From Clostridiales bacterium (GTDB lineage Bacteria; Bacillota; Clostridia; Christensenellales; Christensenellaceae), in NCBI GenBank assembly GCA_019420265.1, contig JAHZHM010000011.1:1-8921 (forward strand): a stretch of 8,921 nucleotides of DNA, read 5' to 3'. Positions 7,398-8,921 of the stretch are shown piece after piece. The translations under genes were made by a program, and so were the position numbers. The notes below the pieces were generated by a model. That model searched no databases and was not told the origin of the DNA. It was given only the letters and a program-made list of their open reading frames with translations. Position 1 is the stretch's first letter. Each line of letters starts with the position of its first letter.

Positions 7398-8705
7398 CTA
7401 TCTTGTCAAAACGCCATCATTGACATGCACAATCTCCAAAATATCTTCCACACTGCCATCCGCCGCATTCAAATAGAGGATCGCCTGCCTGCCCGCATAG
7501 TCGCAGAAAAACTCACAGCAGTATATCTCCTCCCCCGTCTCTTTGGGGATGACGGCCATGGCGCAGTCCGTCTCTTTTGCCGCTGCCGGAAGCTGAGCCC
7601 TGGCCTCTGCCAGCGAAATGCCCTGCGCAAAGCTCCTTTGCTTGTGGTTTTTGACATACGCCCAGGCATCCATGCCCACCACCTGCATCTCATCCGCGCG
7701 GATCCACAGCTTGATGAGATCCGGATAGAGCCGCACACCATCCTGAAGGGGGACGAAGTTCAGCAGCGCATCCCCGCCATAATACTGCGCATAGGAAAGC
7801 TCGGCATCGGGATAGCCCTTTTGCTTTAAAAACTCCAGGCCAACTTGTTTGAGCTCCTCTGCCCGCTGCTGGGTGGGCTGGATGGAGATATCCGTCTGCC
7901 GCGGAACGCTCCAGGATAGAATTCCGCCACCCTGTTCGGCCACAGAAATCGCCGTGCCGCTCTGGCCCGCAAAGGAAAAGAAGGGAACTTTTGCTTCCTT
8001 ATTATAGCTGACAAATTCCAGGCTCTCTCCCGCAAATTCCTCGGCCAGCTGCTGCGCCTGCTCCTGGGATACTTTTGCCGCATTTTTGAGGGCGGGCGCG
8101 CTCTCCAGGCTCTCGGAGAAGGGGCCGTCGTAGATCAGCCGCGGATATTCCTGTGCAGAGAAGTTTTCGGTATAGCCCGAATCCACCGGGAAGAACGAAA
8201 CCAGCACGCCGTCCGCCGCATATCCCGCCTGCCATGCCCCCTCCAGGTTTTGCTCCAGCTGTGCGCAGGCGCCTTGTAGCTTCAAAATCTGCCCGGCATC
8301 CTCCTGCTCCAGCGTGCCGCCCCCGGCCGAATGCAAGAATAGCTGCTTGGCGTAATCTCCTGCTTGATTCAGAAAAGAGAAGATCGCCTGGTCGATATCC
8401 TCGCCCAAGTTCAGCGCAGATAAATACCCATTCAGTTCTCCGGTCTGCCGCCAGATATCCGCCAGCAAGCCGGGGGTCTGGGCAGAATTGGGCATCAGCG
8501 AGAGCTTATACAGCTTTCCTTCCAGGGAAGCAATGCCCTGGATCAGCTCGCCATAGGCCGCCTCCTGCTGGGCGGCATACTGCTGCTCCAGCCGGGCAGT
8601 GCGCCGATCTGCCAGCGCCGCATAGCACGTTGCCGAGATGACGATGGCCACCGTCGCGGCAACTGCAATCCACTTTAAATACTGCATTTTCTTTTCCTGC
8701 ATCAT
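7398..8705 (-). CDS. ypeB: Germination protein YpeB
   Basis: The 435-residue protein matches YpeB, which is needed with SleB for breakdown of the spore cortex during germination; in Bacillus each protein depends on the other for accumulation or stability in the spore. A short charged N-terminus is followed by one membrane segment (about residues 11-32, KWIAVAATVAIVISATCYAA), then an extracytoplasmic, mostly helical domain with a YLSALNLGED stretch (about 93-102) and C-terminal PepSY-like repeats ending in ILYLNAADGSVEDILEIV (about 409-426). Length is close to the 450 residues of B. subtilis YpeB. The ATG at 8705 follows AAGGAG by only 4 nt; the adjacent ATG at 8702 has a better 7-nt spacing, so the true start may be one codon later. 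sleB ends 24 nt upstream, so they are cotranscribed. Four Cys cluster near the C-terminus (381, 396, 397, 401), which seems unusual. Confidence 0.95.
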   Translation of the reverse strand: MMQEKKMQYLKWIAVAATVAIVISATCYAALADRRTARLEQQYAAQQEAAYGELIQGIASLEGKLYKLSLMPNSAQTPGLLADIWRQTGELNGYLSALNLGEDIDQAIFSFLNQAGDYAKQLFLHSAGGGTLEQEDAGQILKLQGACAQLEQNLEGAWQAGYAADGVLVSFFPVDSGYTENFSAQEYPRLIYDGPFSESLESAPALKNAAKVSQEQAQQLAEEFAGESLEFVSYNKEAKVPFFSFAGQSGTAISVAEQGGGILSWSVPRQTDISIQPTQQRAEELKQVGLEFLKQKGYPDAELSYAQYYGGDALLNFVPLQDGVRLYPDLIKLWIRADEMQVVGMDAWAYVKNHKQRSFAQGISLAEARAQLPAAAKETDCAMAVIPKETGEEIYCCEFFCDYAGRQAILYLNAADGSVEDILEIVHVNDGVLTR

Positions 8706-8729
8706 ACTTCTCCTTCGCTTGCCGGGAGC

Positions 8730-8921
8730 CTAGTAGCAAAAGCTGTGGTTGCCGATGACCACGGCCACGGGTTTGCTGAGCATATAGGAATTGGAGGTCT
8801 TTTTGGGGTTATAGTAGAAGACGCATCCGCCGGTTGGGTCTGCGCCTGCCAGGGCGTCCTTTGCCGCGCGCAGCGCTTCTGCATCCGGCGAGAGCGATAT
8901 TTGCCCATCCGCTATCACGGA
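8730..8921 (-). CDS. sleB: Spore cortex-lytic enzyme SleB, C-terminal part only
   Basis: The frame is open from the right edge of the window to a TAG at 8730 and gives the last 63 residues. They match the end of SleB, a lytic transglycosylase of the hydrolase_2 type that degrades spore cortex peptidoglycan at muramic-delta-lactam sites. The visible block has VIADGQISLSPD, then ALRAAKDALAGADPTGGCVF, YYNPKKTSNSYM and the final VIGNHSFCY. The catalytic glutamate, signal peptide and peptidoglycan-binding domain lie outside the window. ypeB follows 24 nt downstream in the same operon, the standard arrangement. The promoter, expected to be a forespore-type one, is also outside. Confidence 0.93.
   Translation of the reverse strand, partial: SVIADGQISLSPDAEALRAAKDALAGADPTGGCVFYYNPKKTSNSYMLSKPVAVVIGNHSFCY

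Overview
This window looks like ordinary chromosomal core of a spore-forming member of the Firmicutes, most likely Clostridia, with moderately high GC (mid-50s percent by eye, with AT-rich intergenic gaps). The taxonomic clues are the sleB-ypeB spore germination pair, a YqhQ-type DUF1385 membrane protein beside rho and rpmE, a DUF1934 (YwiB-like) gene near pyrG, strong AGGAGG-type ribosome binding sites, and sigma-A promoters with TTGACA/TATAAT-like boxes. No mobile element, CRISPR array, rRNA or tRNA was seen. Genus cannot be assigned from the sequence alone.

Layout from left to right. Positions 1-3210 (minus strand) hold rho, a GNAT acetyltransferase gene almost touching the rho stop, rpmE with its own promoter, a clean intrinsic terminator, then a DUF1385/YqhQ gene that runs off the left edge. 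In related Clostridia prmC and prfA often follow, so they may lie just outside the window. Positions 3211-3546 are a gene-free divergent control region: one promoter faces left into rho through a long leader of about 167 nt, and one faces right into a two-gene operon (FMN split-barrel protein plus YjaB-like GNAT acetyltransferase, 3547-4397). Between these promoters sit two perfect DnaA-box matches 22 bp apart, and the rho leader holds two mutually exclusive hairpins resembling an attenuator.

A strong bidirectional terminator (4409-4441) separates that operon from the converging minus-strand operon DUF1934 - UPF0173 metal-dependent hydrolase - pyrG (7190 down to 4451), which has its own promoter behind a run of roughly phased A-tracts. 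A further bidirectional terminator (7341-7373) ends the sleB-ypeB operon, of which ypeB is complete and sleB shows only its C-terminal 63 residues at the right edge.

Functionally, the window combines transcription termination (Rho), translation (L31), CTP synthesis (PyrG) and spore cortex breakdown during germination (SleB with its partner YpeB), plus small enzymes whose substrates cannot be read from sequence. I did not find a convincing new multi-gene system. The most interesting signals are regulatory: the DnaA-box pair and the candidate attenuator around rho, the apparent lack of the usual leader attenuator before pyrG, and a disordered acidic insertion in Rho.
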